Counted from the first letter of the stretch, positions 26,879 to 37,404 are shown. The stretch: DNA of 64,000 nt from Ruegeria intermedia (GCF_900129345.1 NZ_FQVK01000023.1:1-64000), one strand, 5' to 3'. Made by a program: numbers and translations. Notes: generated by a model from the sequence alone, not told the origin.

Positions 26879-27369
26879 CGGTAGGGCGCATCCAGTTCAA
26901 GGTTGCGGGCGATCTCGGCCTCCCAGCGGTCGCCGTTCTCAAGCAGTTTCTGCTTGTCATAGAACAGCTCTTCGCGGGTTTCGGTGGCAAATTCGAAGTT
27001 CGGGCCTTCGACGATGGCATCGACTGGACAGGCCTCCTGGCAGAATCCGCAATAGATGCACTTGGTCATGTCGATGTCATAGCGCGTGGTGCGGCGGCTG
27101 CCGTCTTCGCGCGGTTCGGCGTCGATGGTGATGGCCTGGGCCGGGCAGATCGCTTCGCAAAGCTTGCAGGCGATGCAGCGTTCCTCGCCGTTGGGATACC
27201 GGCGCAGGGCGTGTTCGCCCCGAAACCGCGGCGACAGCGGGCCCTTTTCATGCGGATAGTTCACCGTGGCCTTGGGCGCGAAGAAATACTTCATCCCCAG
27301 CTTGAAACCCTGCCAGAAGTCCTGCAGCAGGAAATACTTGGCGGCGCGGGTATAGTCGATCTGGGTCAT
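26875..27369 (-). CDS. nuoI: NADH-quinone oxidoreductase subunit I
   Basis: A 164-aa ferredoxin-like subunit carrying the two tetranuclear clusters N6a and N6b: [12 protein letters not shown] and [12 protein letters not shown], each CxxCxxCxxxCP. The N terminus [19 protein letters not shown] is typical of alphaproteobacteria. ATG 27369 was chosen over upstream codons because the family starts there. It lies 2 nt after nuoH, and its stop overlaps the CMD-like gene. Confidence 0.97.
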   Translation of the reverse strand: MTQIDYTRAAKYFLLQDFWQGFKLGMKYFFAPKATVNYPHEKGPLSPRFRGEHALRRYPNGEERCIACKLCEAICPAQAITIDAEPREDGSRRTTRYDIDMTKCIYCGFCQEACPVDAIVEGPNFEFATETREELFYDKQKLLENGDRWEAEIARNLELDAPYR

Positions 27370-27371
27370 TG

Positions 27372-28409
27372 TCAGCCTCCTACGCTCCAGCGGGCAAACG
27401 CGCCCCAGAACCAATCGAATTTTGCCGCGAAGGACACGAAGACCACCCACACCAGGCTGAACGGCAGGAACACTTTCCAACCCAACCGCATCAGCTGGTC
27501 ATAGCGGTAGCGGGGCGTGATCGCCTTGACCATCGCGAAGAGGAAGAAGAAGAACGCCATCTTTGCGACCATCCACAGCGCGCCATCGGGCAGGCCCGGG
27601 ATCGGCGACAGCCAGCCGCCGAAGAACAGCAGCGAGGTCAGCGCGCACATCAGGAAGATGGCGATATATTCGCCCGCCATGAACAGCAGGAAGGGCGTGG
27701 CCGAGTATTCGACCTGATAGCCGGCGACCAGTTCCGATTCCGCCTCGGGCAGGTCGAAGGGCGGGCGGTTGGTTTCGGCCAGGGCCGAGATGAAGAACAG
27801 GAACACCATCGGGAAATGCGGCAGCCAGTACCAGCTGAAGAACCCGAACGCGCCGTCCTGCGCCCGCACGATGTCGCTGAAGTTCATCGACCCGGTCGAG
27901 ATGATCACCCCGATGATGATCAGGCCGATCGAAACCTCGTAGGAAATCATCTGCGCGGCTGATCGCAGAGACCCGAGGAACGGGTATTTCGAGTTCGACG
28001 CCCAGCCCCCCATGATCACGCCGTAAACCTCAAGCGAGGACACGGCGAATACATAGAGGATGGCCACGTTGATGTCGGACAGCACCCAGCCATCGTTGAA
28101 CGGGATCACAGCCCAGGCGATCATGGCCAGCACGAAGGATGTCAGCGGCGCCAGGATAAACACCGTCCGGTCGGCGCCGGCGGGGATCACCACCTCTTTG
28201 ACGACGTATTTCAACGCGTCCGCCACCGATTGCAGCAGGCCATAAACGCCCACGACGTTGGGGCCGCGACGCATCTGGACCGCCGCCCAGATCTTGCGGT
28301 CGCCATAGACCAGGAACAGCAGCGAGATCATCACGAGGGCCACGACGGCCAGCACCTGCGCCAGTATGATCAGGGCTATTCCGCCTGGGGTGTCAAAGAA
28401 TTCAGCCAT
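27372..28409 (-). CDS. nuoH: NADH-quinone oxidoreductase subunit H
   Basis: A 345-aa membrane subunit with about eight transmembrane helices that forms much of the quinone-binding chamber. It contains the diagnostic [14 protein letters not shown], the loop [22 protein letters not shown] region and the [18 protein letters not shown] segment. GAGGACC precedes the ATG at 28409. Confidence 0.97.
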   Translation of the reverse strand: MAEFFDTPGGIALIILAQVLAVVALVMISLLFLVYGDRKIWAAVQMRRGPNVVGVYGLLQSVADALKYVVKEVVIPAGADRTVFILAPLTSFVLAMIAWAVIPFNDGWVLSDINVAILYVFAVSSLEVYGVIMGGWASNSKYPFLGSLRSAAQMISYEVSIGLIIIGVIISTGSMNFSDIVRAQDGAFGFFSWYWLPHFPMVFLFFISALAETNRPPFDLPEAESELVAGYQVEYSATPFLLFMAGEYIAIFLMCALTSLLFFGGWLSPIPGLPDGALWMVAKMAFFFFLFAMVKAITPRYRYDQLMRLGWKVFLPFSLVWVVFVSFAAKFDWFWGAFARWSVGG

Positions 28410-28650
28410 TGGTCCTCACACCGTGGGTATTCCGTTTGCCGCCGTTGCCGCGAAGCCCGGCCCGACGGACAGAGACTCGCACCGCAAGCGGTTGGTTTGG
28501 CGTGTCGGTGTAAACAGCATCCGCCGCCCGTACGCCACCTTTTTTCTTCCGTTTCACCGGTCGGGCACACGACACGACCGCCGCCCCGTTCCGCCGGGCA
28601 GCAGGCATCGGCACGCCGCCGTGCTGTCGTATGACCGCCGCCAGGCTCAT
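28402..28650 (-). CDS. Possible small basic protein between nuoG and nuoH
   Basis: An 82-aa frame rich in Arg, Gly and Val, with a Lys/Arg cluster (VKRKKKGG). It resembles nothing I recognise. In favour: its ATG overlaps the nuoG stop (ATGA), its stop overlaps the nuoH start by 8 nt, and it fills a 237-bp gap in an otherwise closely packed operon. Against: third-position GC is lower than in neighbours and the composition is unusual. It may instead be an untranslated spacer. Confidence 0.35.
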   Translation of the reverse strand: MSLAAVIRQHGGVPMPAARRNGAAVVSCARPVKRKKKGGVRAADAVYTDTPNQPLAVRVSVRRAGLRGNGGKRNTHGVRTNG

Positions 28651-30632
28651 TCCGCCGCGATCTTCTGCTTGCCACGCGCCTTGGCCAACGCCGAGAGCTC
28701 GGCCATCAGCTGCGAGGCCCGCGCGATCGGGTTGGTCAGATAGAAATCCTTGATCACCGTTCGGAAGCTCGCCTGCCCCAACGGCCCGGCCTCGAGCGGC
28801 TGCACTTCGTTCTCGGGCACCTGGTCGATCAGCGCCAGATGAGGCACCGCCTCGACCAGAACCGTGCGCAGCTGCGCCAGCGAGTCATAGGGCAGCGCCT
28901 GCCCCAGCTCGGCCGACAGCGCCCGCAGGATCGCCCAGTTCTCCTTGGCCTCGCCCGGGGCGAACCCGGCGCGCATCGCCAATTGCGGGCGGCCCTCGGT
29001 GTTCACGAACAGCCCGTTTTCTTCGGTATAGGCGGCGCCCGGCAGAATGATGTCGGCGCGGTGCGCGCCGCGGTCGCCATGGCTGCCCTGATAGATCACG
29101 ACCGGGCCGTCCTCGATCTCGATTTCGTCGGCGCCAAGGTTGTAGATCACCTCGGCCCCGTCGATCGCGGCCTCGAGCCCACCTTCGCTGACGGCGCCGA
29201 CATCCATCGCGCCGACCCGCGCCGCAGCCGTGTGCAGCACGAACAGCCGGCCCGACAAGGCCTGGGCCGCAGCCAGAACGGCCAGGCCGTCGGCCTCGGA
29301 CACGGCGCCCTGCCCGACGATCACGATGGCATCATTGCCTGCCTTTGCATTGGCCAGGGCCGCGCGGTCCTCACCCAGGTGATCATAGTCATAGGTCAGA
29401 TCCACTGCCGGACCGATCACCTTGACCGTCGCGCCGGCCAGCCACGCCTTGCGGATGCGCGCGTTCAACACCGGGGCTTCGTCGCGCGGGTTGGTGCCGA
29501 TCAGAATGATCTCTTTCGCGGTATCGATCTCTTCGATCGCCACGTTGCCGACATAGCCCGAGCGGTTGCCGATGGGCAGGCGGGCATTGTCGGTTCGGCA
29601 TTCGACCTTGCCACCCAGCCCTTCGATCATCTGCTTCAGGGCAAAGGCGGCCTCGACCGGAACCAGGTCGCCAACCAAGCCGGCCACGGCCTTGCCCTTC
29701 ATCGCGTCCGCCGCGGCCGCAAGCGCCTCGGTCCAGCTGGCCGGGCGCAAACGGCCGTTCTCGCGGATGTAAGGCGTGTCCAGCCGCTGGCGGCGCAGCC
29801 CGTCCCAGACGAAACGCGTCTTGTCGGAAATCCACTCTTCGTTCACGCCATCGTGGTTGCGCGGCAGAATCCGCATCACCACGCGGCCCTTGGTGTCGAC
29901 CCGGATGTTCGAGCCCAGGGCGTCCATCACGTCGATGGACTCGGTCTTGGTCAGCTCCCACGGGCGGGCGGTGAACGCATAAGGCTTCGACGTCAGCGCG
30001 CCCACCGGGCACAGGTCGATGATGTTGCCCTGCAGGTTCGAGTCCAACGTCTGGTTCAGATAGGTCGTGATCTCGGCGTCTTCGCCGCGTCCGGTCTGGC
30101 CCATCTGGTCGACCCCGGCCACCTCGGTGGTGAAGCGGACGCAACGGGTGCAGCTGATGCAGCGGGTCATGGCGGTGCCCACCAGCGGCCCCAGATCCAG
30201 ATCGTCCACCGCGCGCTTGGCTTCGCGGAACCGGCTGGCCGAGATGCCATAGGCCATCGCCTGATCCTGCAGGTCGCATTCACCGCCCTGGTCGCAGATC
30301 GGGCAGTCCAGCGGGTGGTTGATCAGAAGAAACTCCATCACGCCTTCGCGGGCCTTCTTGACCATGGGCGAGTTGGTCTTGACCACCGGCGGCTGGCCTT
30401 CCGGCCCCGGGCGCAGATCGCGCACCTGCATGGCGCACGAAGCGGCGGGCTTGGGCGGGCCGCCCACGACCTCGACAAGGCACATGCGGCAGTTGCCGGC
30501 GATCGACAGGCGCTCGTGATAGCAGAAACGCGGCACTTCGATCCCGGCCTGTTCACAGGCCTGGATCAGGGTCATGGCACCATCGACTTCGATTTCCTTG
30601 TCGTCGATCACGATCTTGCGGAGGTCAGACAT
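28647..30632 (-). CDS. nuoG: NADH-quinone oxidoreductase subunit G
   Basis: A 661-aa iron-sulfur subunit of the peripheral arm. The N-terminal [2Fe-2S] ferredoxin domain has [15 protein letters not shown]. It is followed by a His/Cys-ligated N5 cluster region ([18 protein letters not shown]) and N4 cysteines ([10 protein letters not shown]). A molybdopterin-oxidoreductase-like body fills the rest, without a bound cofactor in known homologues. It begins 3 nt after the DUF5333 gene ends and is followed by the small frame described at 28402. Confidence 0.97.
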   Translation of the reverse strand: MSDLRKIVIDDKEIEVDGAMTLIQACEQAGIEVPRFCYHERLSIAGNCRMCLVEVVGGPPKPAASCAMQVRDLRPGPEGQPPVVKTNSPMVKKAREGVMEFLLINHPLDCPICDQGGECDLQDQAMAYGISASRFREAKRAVDDLDLGPLVGTAMTRCISCTRCVRFTTEVAGVDQMGQTGRGEDAEITTYLNQTLDSNLQGNIIDLCPVGALTSKPYAFTARPWELTKTESIDVMDALGSNIRVDTKGRVVMRILPRNHDGVNEEWISDKTRFVWDGLRRQRLDTPYIRENGRLRPASWTEALAAAADAMKGKAVAGLVGDLVPVEAAFALKQMIEGLGGKVECRTDNARLPIGNRSGYVGNVAIEEIDTAKEIILIGTNPRDEAPVLNARIRKAWLAGATVKVIGPAVDLTYDYDHLGEDRAALANAKAGNDAIVIVGQGAVSEADGLAVLAAAQALSGRLFVLHTAAARVGAMDVGAVSEGGLEAAIDGAEVIYNLGADEIEIEDGPVVIYQGSHGDRGAHRADIILPGAAYTEENGLFVNTEGRPQLAMRAGFAPGEAKENWAILRALSAELGQALPYDSLAQLRTVLVEAVPHLALIDQVPENEVQPLEAGPLGQASFRTVIKDFYLTNPIARASQLMAELSALAKARGKQKIAAE

Positions 30633-30635
30633 GGT

Positions 30636-31040
30636 CTAGTTCGCCCTCAAATACACGCCAATGGCGCTGTTTCTTTCGATTTCCCTGCGCCCCAGCGCAC
30701 AGAAAGTTTCGGTGTCGTCATAGCTGACGCCGTTCTGGGCCAGATACGCCTCGCCCTTGGCGCGCATCCGCGCCTTTTCGGCATCCGATTCCACATAGGC
30801 CCGGATCTCGGCATCCGAATATCCCAACTGGTTCGCCTTGGATCGCAGCCCCCACATCACGCCGATCGCCTTCAGACGGCGCCCGCTGATCGTCGGGCAG
30901 TATTCCGAAATCTCGTTTGCGATGGCGATGTAGTAGAGCGAGTCGTCGATCTCCTTGACTTCGCGCAAGGGCGGCTTGGCCCCAGCCCCGACAGGCAGCG
31001 CGACGACGCAGGCAACGGCGGCAAGTTTCACGGCTTTCAT
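30636..31040 (-). CDS. DUF5333 family exported protein in the nuo operon
   Basis: A 134-aa protein with a signal peptide (cleavage near AGA-KPPL, residue 22). It contains two cysteines in the mature part (EYCPT and TFCALG), possibly a disulfide. The family is DUF5333, recurrent in Rhodobacterales nuo operons. AGGA lies just before ATG 31040. It is located between a small lipoprotein and nuoG. Function is unknown; a periplasmic location is inferred from the signal peptide. Confidence 0.75.
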   Translation of the reverse strand: MKAVKLAAVACVVALPVGAGAKPPLREVKEIDDSLYYIAIANEISEYCPTISGRRLKAIGVMWGLRSKANQLGYSDAEIRAYVESDAEKARMRAKGEAYLAQNGVSYDDTETFCALGRREIERNSAIGVYLRAN

Positions 31041-31138
31041 GACATATCCTTTCGTCCTGGGTTCCCCAAGACGACGTCCCCCCCGACCGCTAGGCAATAG
31101 CGCGCGGCCCGGCGTGGCATGATATGACATGGCGCGGG

Positions 31139-31516
31139 TCATGGCCGTTGACACTTTCCGGCAAAAGTCAGGCTGTCATTGTCGATCCGCAGGGTCTGCG
31201 GCTCGGCATCCGGCCCGATTTTCCAGGCGATGCGCGACGACCCGAAATTCTGCACACAGAACCGCGTGGCCTCATAGCGCCCCGCCTCGCGCGCGCCGTC
31301 CAGCGAAGCCGACACGCCCTTGACGGTCACCGTGAAATCGGCCGGCGACCTTTTCTTGTCGACCGCCTTCGCCTTGGCGCGAAACGCTTGCCCGTCGAAC
31401 AGCACGCGATCCTCGGCATCGCCACTGCAAGCCGCCAGCACCGTCAGAACCGCCAAAACGCCGGCCATCGGCGGGACGGCCCGGCCACGGGCAAAAAATG
31501 GGCTAGGCCTTGCCAT
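31139..31516 (-). CDS. Small lipoprotein of unknown function
   Basis: A 125-aa protein starting at ATG 31516, which overlaps the stop of the MAPEG gene (ATGA). The leader ends in the lipobox LAACSG, so lipid attachment is expected. The mature part has VTVKGVSASLDGAREAGRYEATRFCVQNFGSS and a C-terminal GKCQRP, giving two cysteines beyond the lipidated one. I do not recognise a named domain. It lies inside the nuo cluster between nuoF and nuoG. Confidence 0.72.
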   Translation of the reverse strand: MARPSPFFARGRAVPPMAGVLAVLTVLAACSGDAEDRVLFDGQAFRAKAKAVDKKRSPADFTVTVKGVSASLDGAREAGRYEATRFCVQNFGSSRIAWKIGPDAEPQTLRIDNDSLTFAGKCQRP

Positions 31517-31932
31517 CAGAACGCCGCCACCAAAGCCATGACGCCCAGCACGGCCATGCACGCCCAGGCCACAACATACAGAACGCTTCGCAGACCGCTG
31601 TGCGGCTTGCCGATTCCACGGATGTGAACCACCAGCATCGCCAGACGTGCCAACAGCGCGATCGAAGCCAGCCAGTTCACCCAGACCGGGCCGACCCCCA
31701 GCAGCATGGCCGCCAGTGTCACGGTCAGGAACGCGGGCAGGGTTTCGGTTCCGTTCAGATAGGCCCGGTTCAGGCGATAGGCCCGGTCGGCATAGTCCTG
31801 TTCCGGCGTCGCCCCCGGCGCCAGGCCCTTGCCCTGCTTGGCCAGCGCCGAAAACGGCGCCAGCATCAAAACCACCAGCGCAAAGATCACCAGCGCGGCA
31901 ATCGCGTGCGAGTATTCGGCATATGTTTCCAT
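31516..31932 (-). CDS. MAPEG-family membrane protein
   Basis: A 138-aa protein with four transmembrane segments, matching the MAPEG superfamily (membrane-associated eicosanoid/glutathione metabolism). Diagnostic is the ADRAYRLNRAYLNGTETLPAF region, which holds the conserved Arg and Asn-x-x-E features. Bacterial members are poorly characterised, and glutathione-transferase activity is possible. It starts 5 nt downstream of the nuoF stop and is overlapped by the lipoprotein gene. Confidence 0.85.
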   Translation of the reverse strand: METYAEYSHAIAALVIFALVVLMLAPFSALAKQGKGLAPGATPEQDYADRAYRLNRAYLNGTETLPAFLTVTLAAMLLGVGPVWVNWLASIALLARLAMLVVHIRGIGKPHSGLRSVLYVVAWACMAVLGVMALVAAF

Positions 31933-31937
31933 CGGAT

Positions 31938-33236
31938 CTACTCCGCCGCCATCGCACCCATACGGCCCGATTTGCGGGCCTTGATGCGGTCTTCGATTTC
32001 TTCACGGAAGTTGCGGATCAGGCCCTGGATCGGCCAGGCCGCCGCGTCCCCCAGCGCGCAGATCGTATGGCCTTCGACCTGCTTGGTCACCTCGAACAGC
32101 ATGTCGATCTCTTCCAGCTCGGCCTCGCCGCGCACAAGGCGATCCATCACGCGCATCATCCAGCCCGTGCCTTCACGGCAGGGCGTGCACTGTCCGCAGC
32201 TTTCGTGCTTGTAGAATTTCGACAGACGCCAGATCGCCTTGATGATGTCGGTGGACTTGTCCATCACGATCACCGCCGCCGTTCCAAGCCCCGAGCCCAG
32301 ATCGTTGCGCAGATAGTCGAAATCCATGATCGCATCGCGCATGTTCTCGCCGCGCACGCAGGGCACGGACGAGCCGCCGGGGATCACCGCCAGCAGGTTG
32401 CCCCACCCGCCGCGGATGCCGCCGCAATGGGTCTCGATCAATTCTTCAAAGCTGATCGACATCGCCTCTTCGACCACGCAGGGGTTGTTGACGTGACCCG
32501 AGATCGCAAACAGCTTGGTGCCCGCGTTGTTCTGGCGGCCGAAACCCGCGAACCAGTCGGCACCGCGGCGCAGAATCGTCGGCACGACGGCGATGGATTC
32601 CACGTTGTTCACCGTGGTCGGGCAGCCATACAGACCCGCCCCCGCCGGGAACGGCGGCTTCATGCGCGGCATGCCTTTCTTGCCTTCCAGGCTTTCCAGC
32701 AGCGCGGTTTCCTCGCCGCAGATATAGGCGCCGGCGCCGTGGTGCAGGAACAGGTCGAAATCCCAGCCCGAACCGGCGGCGTTCTTGCCCAGCAAACCGG
32801 CGTCATAGGCCTCGTCAATGGCGGCCTGCAGCGCCTCGCGCTCGCGGATGTACTCGCCCCGGATGTAGATGTAGCAGGTATGCGCATTCATCGCGAAAGA
32901 CGCGATCAGGCAGCCCTCGATCAGCGTGTGCGGATCGTGGCGCATGATCTCACGGTCCTTGCAGGTGCCCGGTTCGGATTCGTCGGCGTTCACCACCAGG
33001 TAGGACGGACGGCCATCTCTTTCCTTCGGCATGAACGACCATTTCAGACCGGTCGGAAAGCCCGCGCCGCCACGCCCGCGCAGCCCCGAATCCTTCATCG
33101 TCTGGATGATCCAGTCGCGCCCCTTGGCGATCAGGTCAGCGGTGCCGTCCCAATGCCCGCGGGCCTGGGCGCCCTTCAGCGTGCGCTCGTGCATCCCGTA
33201 GATGTTGGTAAAGATCCGGTCCTGATCCTTCAGCAT
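31938..33236 (-). CDS. nuoF: NADH-quinone oxidoreductase subunit F
   Basis: A 432-aa NADH-binding flavoprotein. It has the NADH/FMN glycine-rich loop [13 protein letters not shown] near residue 55, the [12 protein letters not shown] segment near 175, and the N3 [4Fe-4S] cluster motif [12 protein letters not shown] near 345. It accepts hydride from NADH at the tip of complex I. It lies 6 nt after the DUF5337 gene. Confidence 0.97.
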   Translation of the reverse strand: MLKDQDRIFTNIYGMHERTLKGAQARGHWDGTADLIAKGRDWIIQTMKDSGLRGRGGAGFPTGLKWSFMPKERDGRPSYLVVNADESEPGTCKDREIMRHDPHTLIEGCLIASFAMNAHTCYIYIRGEYIREREALQAAIDEAYDAGLLGKNAAGSGWDFDLFLHHGAGAYICGEETALLESLEGKKGMPRMKPPFPAGAGLYGCPTTVNNVESIAVVPTILRRGADWFAGFGRQNNAGTKLFAISGHVNNPCVVEEAMSISFEELIETHCGGIRGGWGNLLAVIPGGSSVPCVRGENMRDAIMDFDYLRNDLGSGLGTAAVIVMDKSTDIIKAIWRLSKFYKHESCGQCTPCREGTGWMMRVMDRLVRGEAELEEIDMLFEVTKQVEGHTICALGDAAAWPIQGLIRNFREEIEDRIKARKSGRMGAMAAE

Positions 33237-33242
33237 CGCGTG

Positions 33243-33470
33243 TTACCTTTGGCTGTCCTGACGCATGCGCCAGAGTTGAAAAATGTTGACGCCCGCATAG
33301 ATGAACGCCGCGATCGCGGCGAAATCGAACAGCAGCGCATAGCGCACCGGCAGTTCCAGCGCCGGGCCGATGAACAGGTTCATGCCAAGCCAGATCACCA
33401 TGGTCACCGCGATGACCACGCCGATATGTCGGCCCTTGCGGGCGATGGCCTGTTCCTTGTCCTTGTCCAT
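33243..33470 (-). CDS. DUF5337 family small membrane protein
   Basis: A 75-aa protein starting MDKDKEQAIARKGRH at ATG 33470. It has two transmembrane helices (about 16-35 and 42-65) and a basic C terminus. The family DUF5337 recurs between nuoE and nuoF in Rhodobacterales; function is unknown. It is placed 32 nt after nuoE and 6 nt before nuoF. Confidence 0.8.
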   Translation of the reverse strand: MDKDKEQAIARKGRHIGVVIAVTMVIWLGMNLFIGPALELPVRYALLFDFAAIAAFIYAGVNIFQLWRMRQDSQR

Positions 33471-33502
33471 CACACTCCGATGCCCGTGTCGGGCACCGTC
33501 TC

Positions 33503-34651
33503 TCAGTCTTCGTAGGTGCCTTCTTTCTTGGCACGTTTGGCAAATTCGGTTTCCTCGCCAGCCGCCAGTTTGGCCGCCTGCTCGATCCAACCGTCGCGTT
33601 CGATCCGGCCCTTGAATTTCAGCCGGGCATCGACCCAGGCCACATGCTCGGGCGTCCAGGCCGCGATCTGGTCATAATGGTAGAAACCCAGCTCGTTCAG
33701 CGTCTGCTCGAGCTTCGGCCCCACACCTTTCAGCAGCTTCAGATCGTCGGGCTTGCCGTCGCGTGCGCCGCTCAGCGTTTCAGGCTGGGCCTCAGCCGTT
33801 TCCGGCTTGGCTGCGGCGCCCTCGGGCGAAGACGGCTCGGCCTTGGCGGATTTCTTGGGCGCGGCCTGGCGGGCAGCAGGCTTGCCCGGTTCGGGCGCCT
33901 TGGGCGGCTTGGGCGCGGCTTTCGCACCGGCGGCCTGGCCGTCCTTGCCCAGCCAGGGCGTCAGGATCGGAACTTCGGAGCCGTCGATGCGCTTGACCGT
34001 GTCGCCCAGATCGGTGGCCAGCTGAACGCTTGCATTGTACTTGGCCTTGCCGGCCTCGTACTCTTTCAGGCTGGTCAGGCCGCCCTTGGGCTCGGCGGCA
34101 TAGCGGCCGTTCTGTGGCCCCGGAACCGGAACCTTGCCGGAAGCCAGATCATCGATGATGCGGGCAAAGCTCTCGGCGGTCAGGTCTTCATAATAGTCCT
34201 TGCCGATCTGCGCCATCGGCGCGTTCGAGCAAGACCCCAGGCATTCGACCTCTTCCCAGCTCAGCTTGCCGTCCGCCGACAGCTGGTGCGGCTTGGGCGC
34301 GATCTTTTCGCGGCAGACCGCGATCAGGTCCTCGGCCCCGCAGATCATGCAGGAAGTGGTGCCGCAGACCTGAATATGCGCAACGGAACCAACAGGTTGC
34401 AGCTGGAACATGAAGTAGAAGGATGCGACTTCAAGCACCCGGATATAGGCCATGCCCAGCATGTCGGCCACATATTCGATGGCCGGGCGGCTCAGCCAGC
34501 CCTCCTGCTCTTGCGCGCGCCACAGCAGCGGGATGACCGCGCTGGCCTGACGGCCCTCTGGGTACTTGGTGATCTGCGCCTTGGCCCAGTCCAGGTTGGC
34601 GGGCGTGAAGGCAAAGCTTTCGGGTTGTTCAGGGTGCAGACGGCGGAGCAT
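33503..34651 (-). CDS. nuoE: NADH-quinone oxidoreductase subunit E with C-terminal extension
   Basis: A 382-aa protein. The first 230 or so residues are a normal NuoE thioredoxin-fold subunit with the N1a [2Fe-2S] ligands [10 protein letters not shown] and [10 protein letters not shown] Lys/Ala/Pro-rich linker follows (about 240-300). A C-terminal module of about 80 residues ([30 protein letters not shown]) resembles helix-hairpin-helix domains. This makes it more than twice the length of E. coli NuoE. Its ATG overlaps the nuoD stop. Confidence 0.95.
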   Translation of the reverse strand: MLRRLHPEQPESFAFTPANLDWAKAQITKYPEGRQASAVIPLLWRAQEQEGWLSRPAIEYVADMLGMAYIRVLEVASFYFMFQLQPVGSVAHIQVCGTTSCMICGAEDLIAVCREKIAPKPHQLSADGKLSWEEVECLGSCSNAPMAQIGKDYYEDLTAESFARIIDDLASGKVPVPGPQNGRYAAEPKGGLTSLKEYEAGKAKYNASVQLATDLGDTVKRIDGSEVPILTPWLGKDGQAAGAKAAPKPPKAPEPGKPAARQAAPKKSAKAEPSSPEGAAAKPETAEAQPETLSGARDGKPDDLKLLKGVGPKLEQTLNELGFYHYDQIAAWTPEHVAWVDARLKFKGRIERDGWIEQAAKLAAGEETEFAKRAKKEGTYED

Positions 34652-35868
34652 TAGCGGTCAATCTCTCCAAATACGACATCCATGGTGCCGATGATGGCGG
34701 CGACGTCGGCCAGTTGGTGGCCCTTGGCGACGTGGTCCATGGCTTGCAGGTGCAGATAGCCCGGCGCGCGCAGCTTGGCGCGGTACGGCTTGTTGGTGCC
34801 GTCGGCGACCAAATAGACGCCGAATTCGCCCTTGGGGGCTTCGACGGCGGCGTAAACCTCGCCCGCCGGAACGTGGAAGCCTTCGGTGTACAGCTTGAAG
34901 TGATGGATCAGGCTTTCCATCGAGGTCTTCATGTCCGACCGTTTCGGCGGGGTGATCTTGCCGCGCGCCAGAACGTCTCCGGGGCAGTCGCGCAGCTTGG
35001 CGATGGCTTGCCGGATGATCGAGACCGACTGGCGCATCTCCTCCATGCGGACGAGATAGCGGTCATAGCAGTCGCCATTCTTGCCGACGGGAATCTGGAA
35101 TTCGAACTCGTCGTAACATTCATAGGGCTGCGCGCGACGCAGGTCCCAGGCCAGGCCCGATCCGCGCACCATCACGCCCGAGAATCCGTATTTCTGGATG
35201 TCGTCCTCGGTCACCACGCCGATGTCGCAGTTGCGCTGCTTGAAGATGCGGTTTTCGGTCAGCAGACCGTCGATATCGTCCAGAACGGCGGGGAATTCGT
35301 GGCTCCACGCCTCGATATCGTCCAGCAGTTCGGGCGGCAGGTCCTGGTGAACGCCGCCGGGCCGGAAATAGGCGGCATGCAGGCGCGCGCCGCAGGCACG
35401 CTCATAGAACACCATCAGCTTTTCCCGCTCTTCAAAGCCCCACAGCGGCGGGGTCAGCGCGCCCACGTCCATCGCCTGGGTGGTCACGTTCAGCAGGTGG
35501 TTCAGAATGCGGCCGATTTCCGAGTACAGAACCCGGATCAGCGAGGCCCGGCGCGGCACCTCGACCCCGGTCAGCTTTTCGATGGCCAAGCACCAGGCGT
35601 GCTCCTGGTTCATCGGCGCGACATAGTCGAGACGGTCGAAATACGGCAGGTTCTGCAGGTAGGTGCGGCTTTCCATCAGCTTTTCGGTACCGCGGTGCAG
35701 CAGACCGATATGCGGGTCGCAGCGCTCGACGATCTCGCCGTCCAGTTCCAGCACCAGACGCAGAACGCCGTGGGCCGCAGGGTGCTGCGGGCCGAAGTTG
35801 ATGTTGAAGTTGCGGATCTTCTGTTCGCCCGTCAGAGCGTCTTCGAAGCCCTTGCCGCCATCCATCAT
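34651..35868 (-). CDS. nuoD: NADH-quinone oxidoreductase subunit D
   Basis: A 405-aa 49-kDa-type subunit that lines the quinone site together with NuoB. It begins in the family manner with [18 protein letters not shown], containing the quinone-site HPAAHG near residues 28-33. Later come [12 protein letters not shown]-like and [16 protein letters not shown] segments, and a C-terminal DVVFGEIDR. Not fused to NuoC, which is separate here. Confidence 0.97.
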   Translation of the reverse strand: MMDGGKGFEDALTGEQKIRNFNINFGPQHPAAHGVLRLVLELDGEIVERCDPHIGLLHRGTEKLMESRTYLQNLPYFDRLDYVAPMNQEHAWCLAIEKLTGVEVPRRASLIRVLYSEIGRILNHLLNVTTQAMDVGALTPPLWGFEEREKLMVFYERACGARLHAAYFRPGGVHQDLPPELLDDIEAWSHEFPAVLDDIDGLLTENRIFKQRNCDIGVVTEDDIQKYGFSGVMVRGSGLAWDLRRAQPYECYDEFEFQIPVGKNGDCYDRYLVRMEEMRQSVSIIRQAIAKLRDCPGDVLARGKITPPKRSDMKTSMESLIHHFKLYTEGFHVPAGEVYAAVEAPKGEFGVYLVADGTNKPYRAKLRAPGYLHLQAMDHVAKGHQLADVAAIIGTMDVVFGEIDR

Positions 35869-35939
35869 CGTGTCTCTCCTGTCCGGGGATCACCCCCGGC
35901 TGTTCCATCCGCGCCGGATCGGTCCGGCAAGCGAGGGCC

Positions 35940-36077
35940 TCAGCGCCGCCCCCGGTTTTTCCTTTTTGCCTCGGCCCGAACCCGGACTCTTTCGGCCTCT
36001 GCCGCTTTCACCGCCGCCCCGGCCAACAGCGCGCCCAGAGCCCCAATGACAACCAGTTCTCCAAGCATCGTCAGCAT
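35940..36077 (-). CDS. 45-aa membrane microprotein between nuoC and nuoD
   Basis: A small frame beginning MLTMLGELVVIGALGALLAG and ending in a very basic tail (RAEAKRKNRGRR). One transmembrane helix is followed by about 22 charged residues, which the positive-inside rule places in the cytoplasm. It starts two bases after the stop of the 57-aa frame upstream (TGAGATG). Function is unknown. Small ORFs at this place are typical of Rhodobacterales nuo operons. Confidence 0.6.
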   Translation of the reverse strand: MLTMLGELVVIGALGALLAGAAVKAAEAERVRVRAEAKRKNRGRR

Positions 36078-36078
36078 C

Positions 36079-36252
36079 TCAGCGGCGCTCCAGTTCCTGC
36101 AGTTTCAGTCCCATCCACCACAAAAGGGCGATCGTGCCGAAGGGAACCAGACAGGCCAGCGCCCAGTATTTGTTGATCCCGAAAAACGGCAAAAGCTTTA
36201 CCATCGGGATGATGGTCAGCGCCGAAAGGATCAGCCACCAGATGCCGCCCAT
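36079..36252 (-). CDS. 57-aa membrane microprotein downstream of nuoC
   Basis: A small frame starting MGGIWWLILSALTIIPMVKL, directly abutting the nuoC stop with no spacer. Two hydrophobic helices are likely (residues 4-20 and 29-45), with a basic/acidic C terminus ending LQELERR. The tryptophan-rich character and tight linkage argue for a translated membrane peptide. Function is unknown; an accessory or assembly peptide of complex I is a guess. Confidence 0.65.
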   Translation of the reverse strand: MGGIWWLILSALTIIPMVKLLPFFGINKYWALACLVPFGTIALLWWMGLKLQELERR

Positions 36253-36858
36253 TTACTTGGTCTCCTGCTTTTCATCCCCCGGCAGAATGTAGTTCGCACC
36301 CTCCCACGGGCTCATGAAGTCGAACTGGCGGTATTCCTGAACCAGCGAGACCGGCTCATAGACGACGCGCTTCTGCGCCTCGTCATAGCGAACCTCGGTG
36401 TAACCGGTGGTCGGGAAGTCCTTGCGCAGCGGATATCCACGGAAACCATAGTCGGTGAGGATGCGCCGCAGGTCCGGGTGGCCCGAGAACAGGATGCCGA
36501 ACATGTCGAACACTTCGCGCTCGAACCAGTTGGCCGAGGGATGCACATCGACGATCGAGGGCACCATCTCGTCCTCGCGGACCGAGACCCGCAGCCGGAT
36601 GCGATGGTTCTGATACATCGAGAGGAAGTGATAGACGACGTCGAACCGCTTGGCCCGCTCGGGATAGTCCACCGCGGTGATGTCGACGAGGGTCGAGAAC
36701 TTGCAGTTCTGATCGGACTTCAGATACTCGACGAATTCGACCAGGTTCGACGGGGCCACATCGACGTTCAACTCGCCAAAGCTCACGTCCCATGACAGAA
36801 CGCAGTCGGGCCGTTTGACTTCGATCAGCGCGCCAAGTTCCTTGAGTGCTTCGCTCAT
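36253..36858 (-). CDS. nuoC: NADH-quinone oxidoreductase subunit C
   Basis: A 201-aa 30-kDa-type subunit of the connecting module. Characteristic segments are [47 protein letters not shown] and GYPLRKDFP. It is a separate polypeptide, unlike the NuoCD fusion of enterobacteria. It lies 12 nt after nuoB. Confidence 0.97.
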   Translation of the reverse strand: MSEALKELGALIEVKRPDCVLSWDVSFGELNVDVAPSNLVEFVEYLKSDQNCKFSTLVDITAVDYPERAKRFDVVYHFLSMYQNHRIRLRVSVREDEMVPSIVDVHPSANWFEREVFDMFGILFSGHPDLRRILTDYGFRGYPLRKDFPTTGYTEVRYDEAQKRVVYEPVSLVQEYRQFDFMSPWEGANYILPGDEKQETK

Positions 36859-36870
36859 CAGGGTTCCTCC

Positions 36871-37404
36871 TCAGCGCACGATGGTGCCGGTGCGGCGGAT
36901 CTTGCGCTGCAACTGCAACAGACCATAGAGCAGCGCCTCGGCGGTCGGCGGGCAGCCGGGAACATAGATGTCCACCGGAACGATGCGGTCGCAGCCGCGC
37001 ACCACCGAATAGGAATAGTGGTAATACCCCCCGCCATTGGCGCAGGACCCCATCGAGATCACGTAGCGCGGCTCGGGCATCTGGTCATAGACCTTGCGCA
37101 GCGCCGGGGCCATCTTGTTGGTCAGCGTACCGGCCACGATCATCACGTCCGACTGACGCGGCGATGCACGCGGCGCGATGCCGAAGCGTTCGGCGTCGTA
37201 GCGCGGCATCGAGGTGTGCATCATCTCGACCGCGCAGCAGGCCAGGCCGAAGGTCATCCAGTGCAGCGAGCCGGTGCGCGCCCAGTTGATGATGTCCTCG
37301 GACGAGGTCAGCAGGAACCCTTTGTCCTGCAGCTCGGCGTTCAGGGCCTGGGTGGCGACTTCCTTGTCGACGCCCGCGGTGTTTGCACCCGTCATCACTC
37401 CCAT
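36871..37404 (-). CDS. nuoB: NADH-quinone oxidoreductase subunit B
   Basis: A 177-aa subunit holding cluster N2, the last iron-sulfur centre before quinone. Ligands are in [10 protein letters not shown] (adjacent cysteines), [10 protein letters not shown] and [12 protein letters not shown] place the start at ATG 37404 ([11 protein letters not shown]); an alternative ATG at 37395 gives MTGANTAG and overlaps the nuoA stop as TGATG. Confidence 0.96.
   Translation of the reverse strand: MGVMTGANTAGVDKEVATQALNAELQDKGFLLTSSEDIINWARTGSLHWMTFGLACCAVEMMHTSMPRYDAERFGIAPRASPRQSDVMIVAGTLTNKMAPALRKVYDQMPEPRYVISMGSCANGGGYYHYSYSVVRGCDRIVPVDIYVPGCPPTAEALLYGLLQLQRKIRRTGTIVR

Noticed and set aside
28839-31100. 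A 753-codon plus-strand frame opposite nuoG
   Set aside because: It is a shadow of NuoG. No domain, no start signal, Arg/Gln/His-rich.
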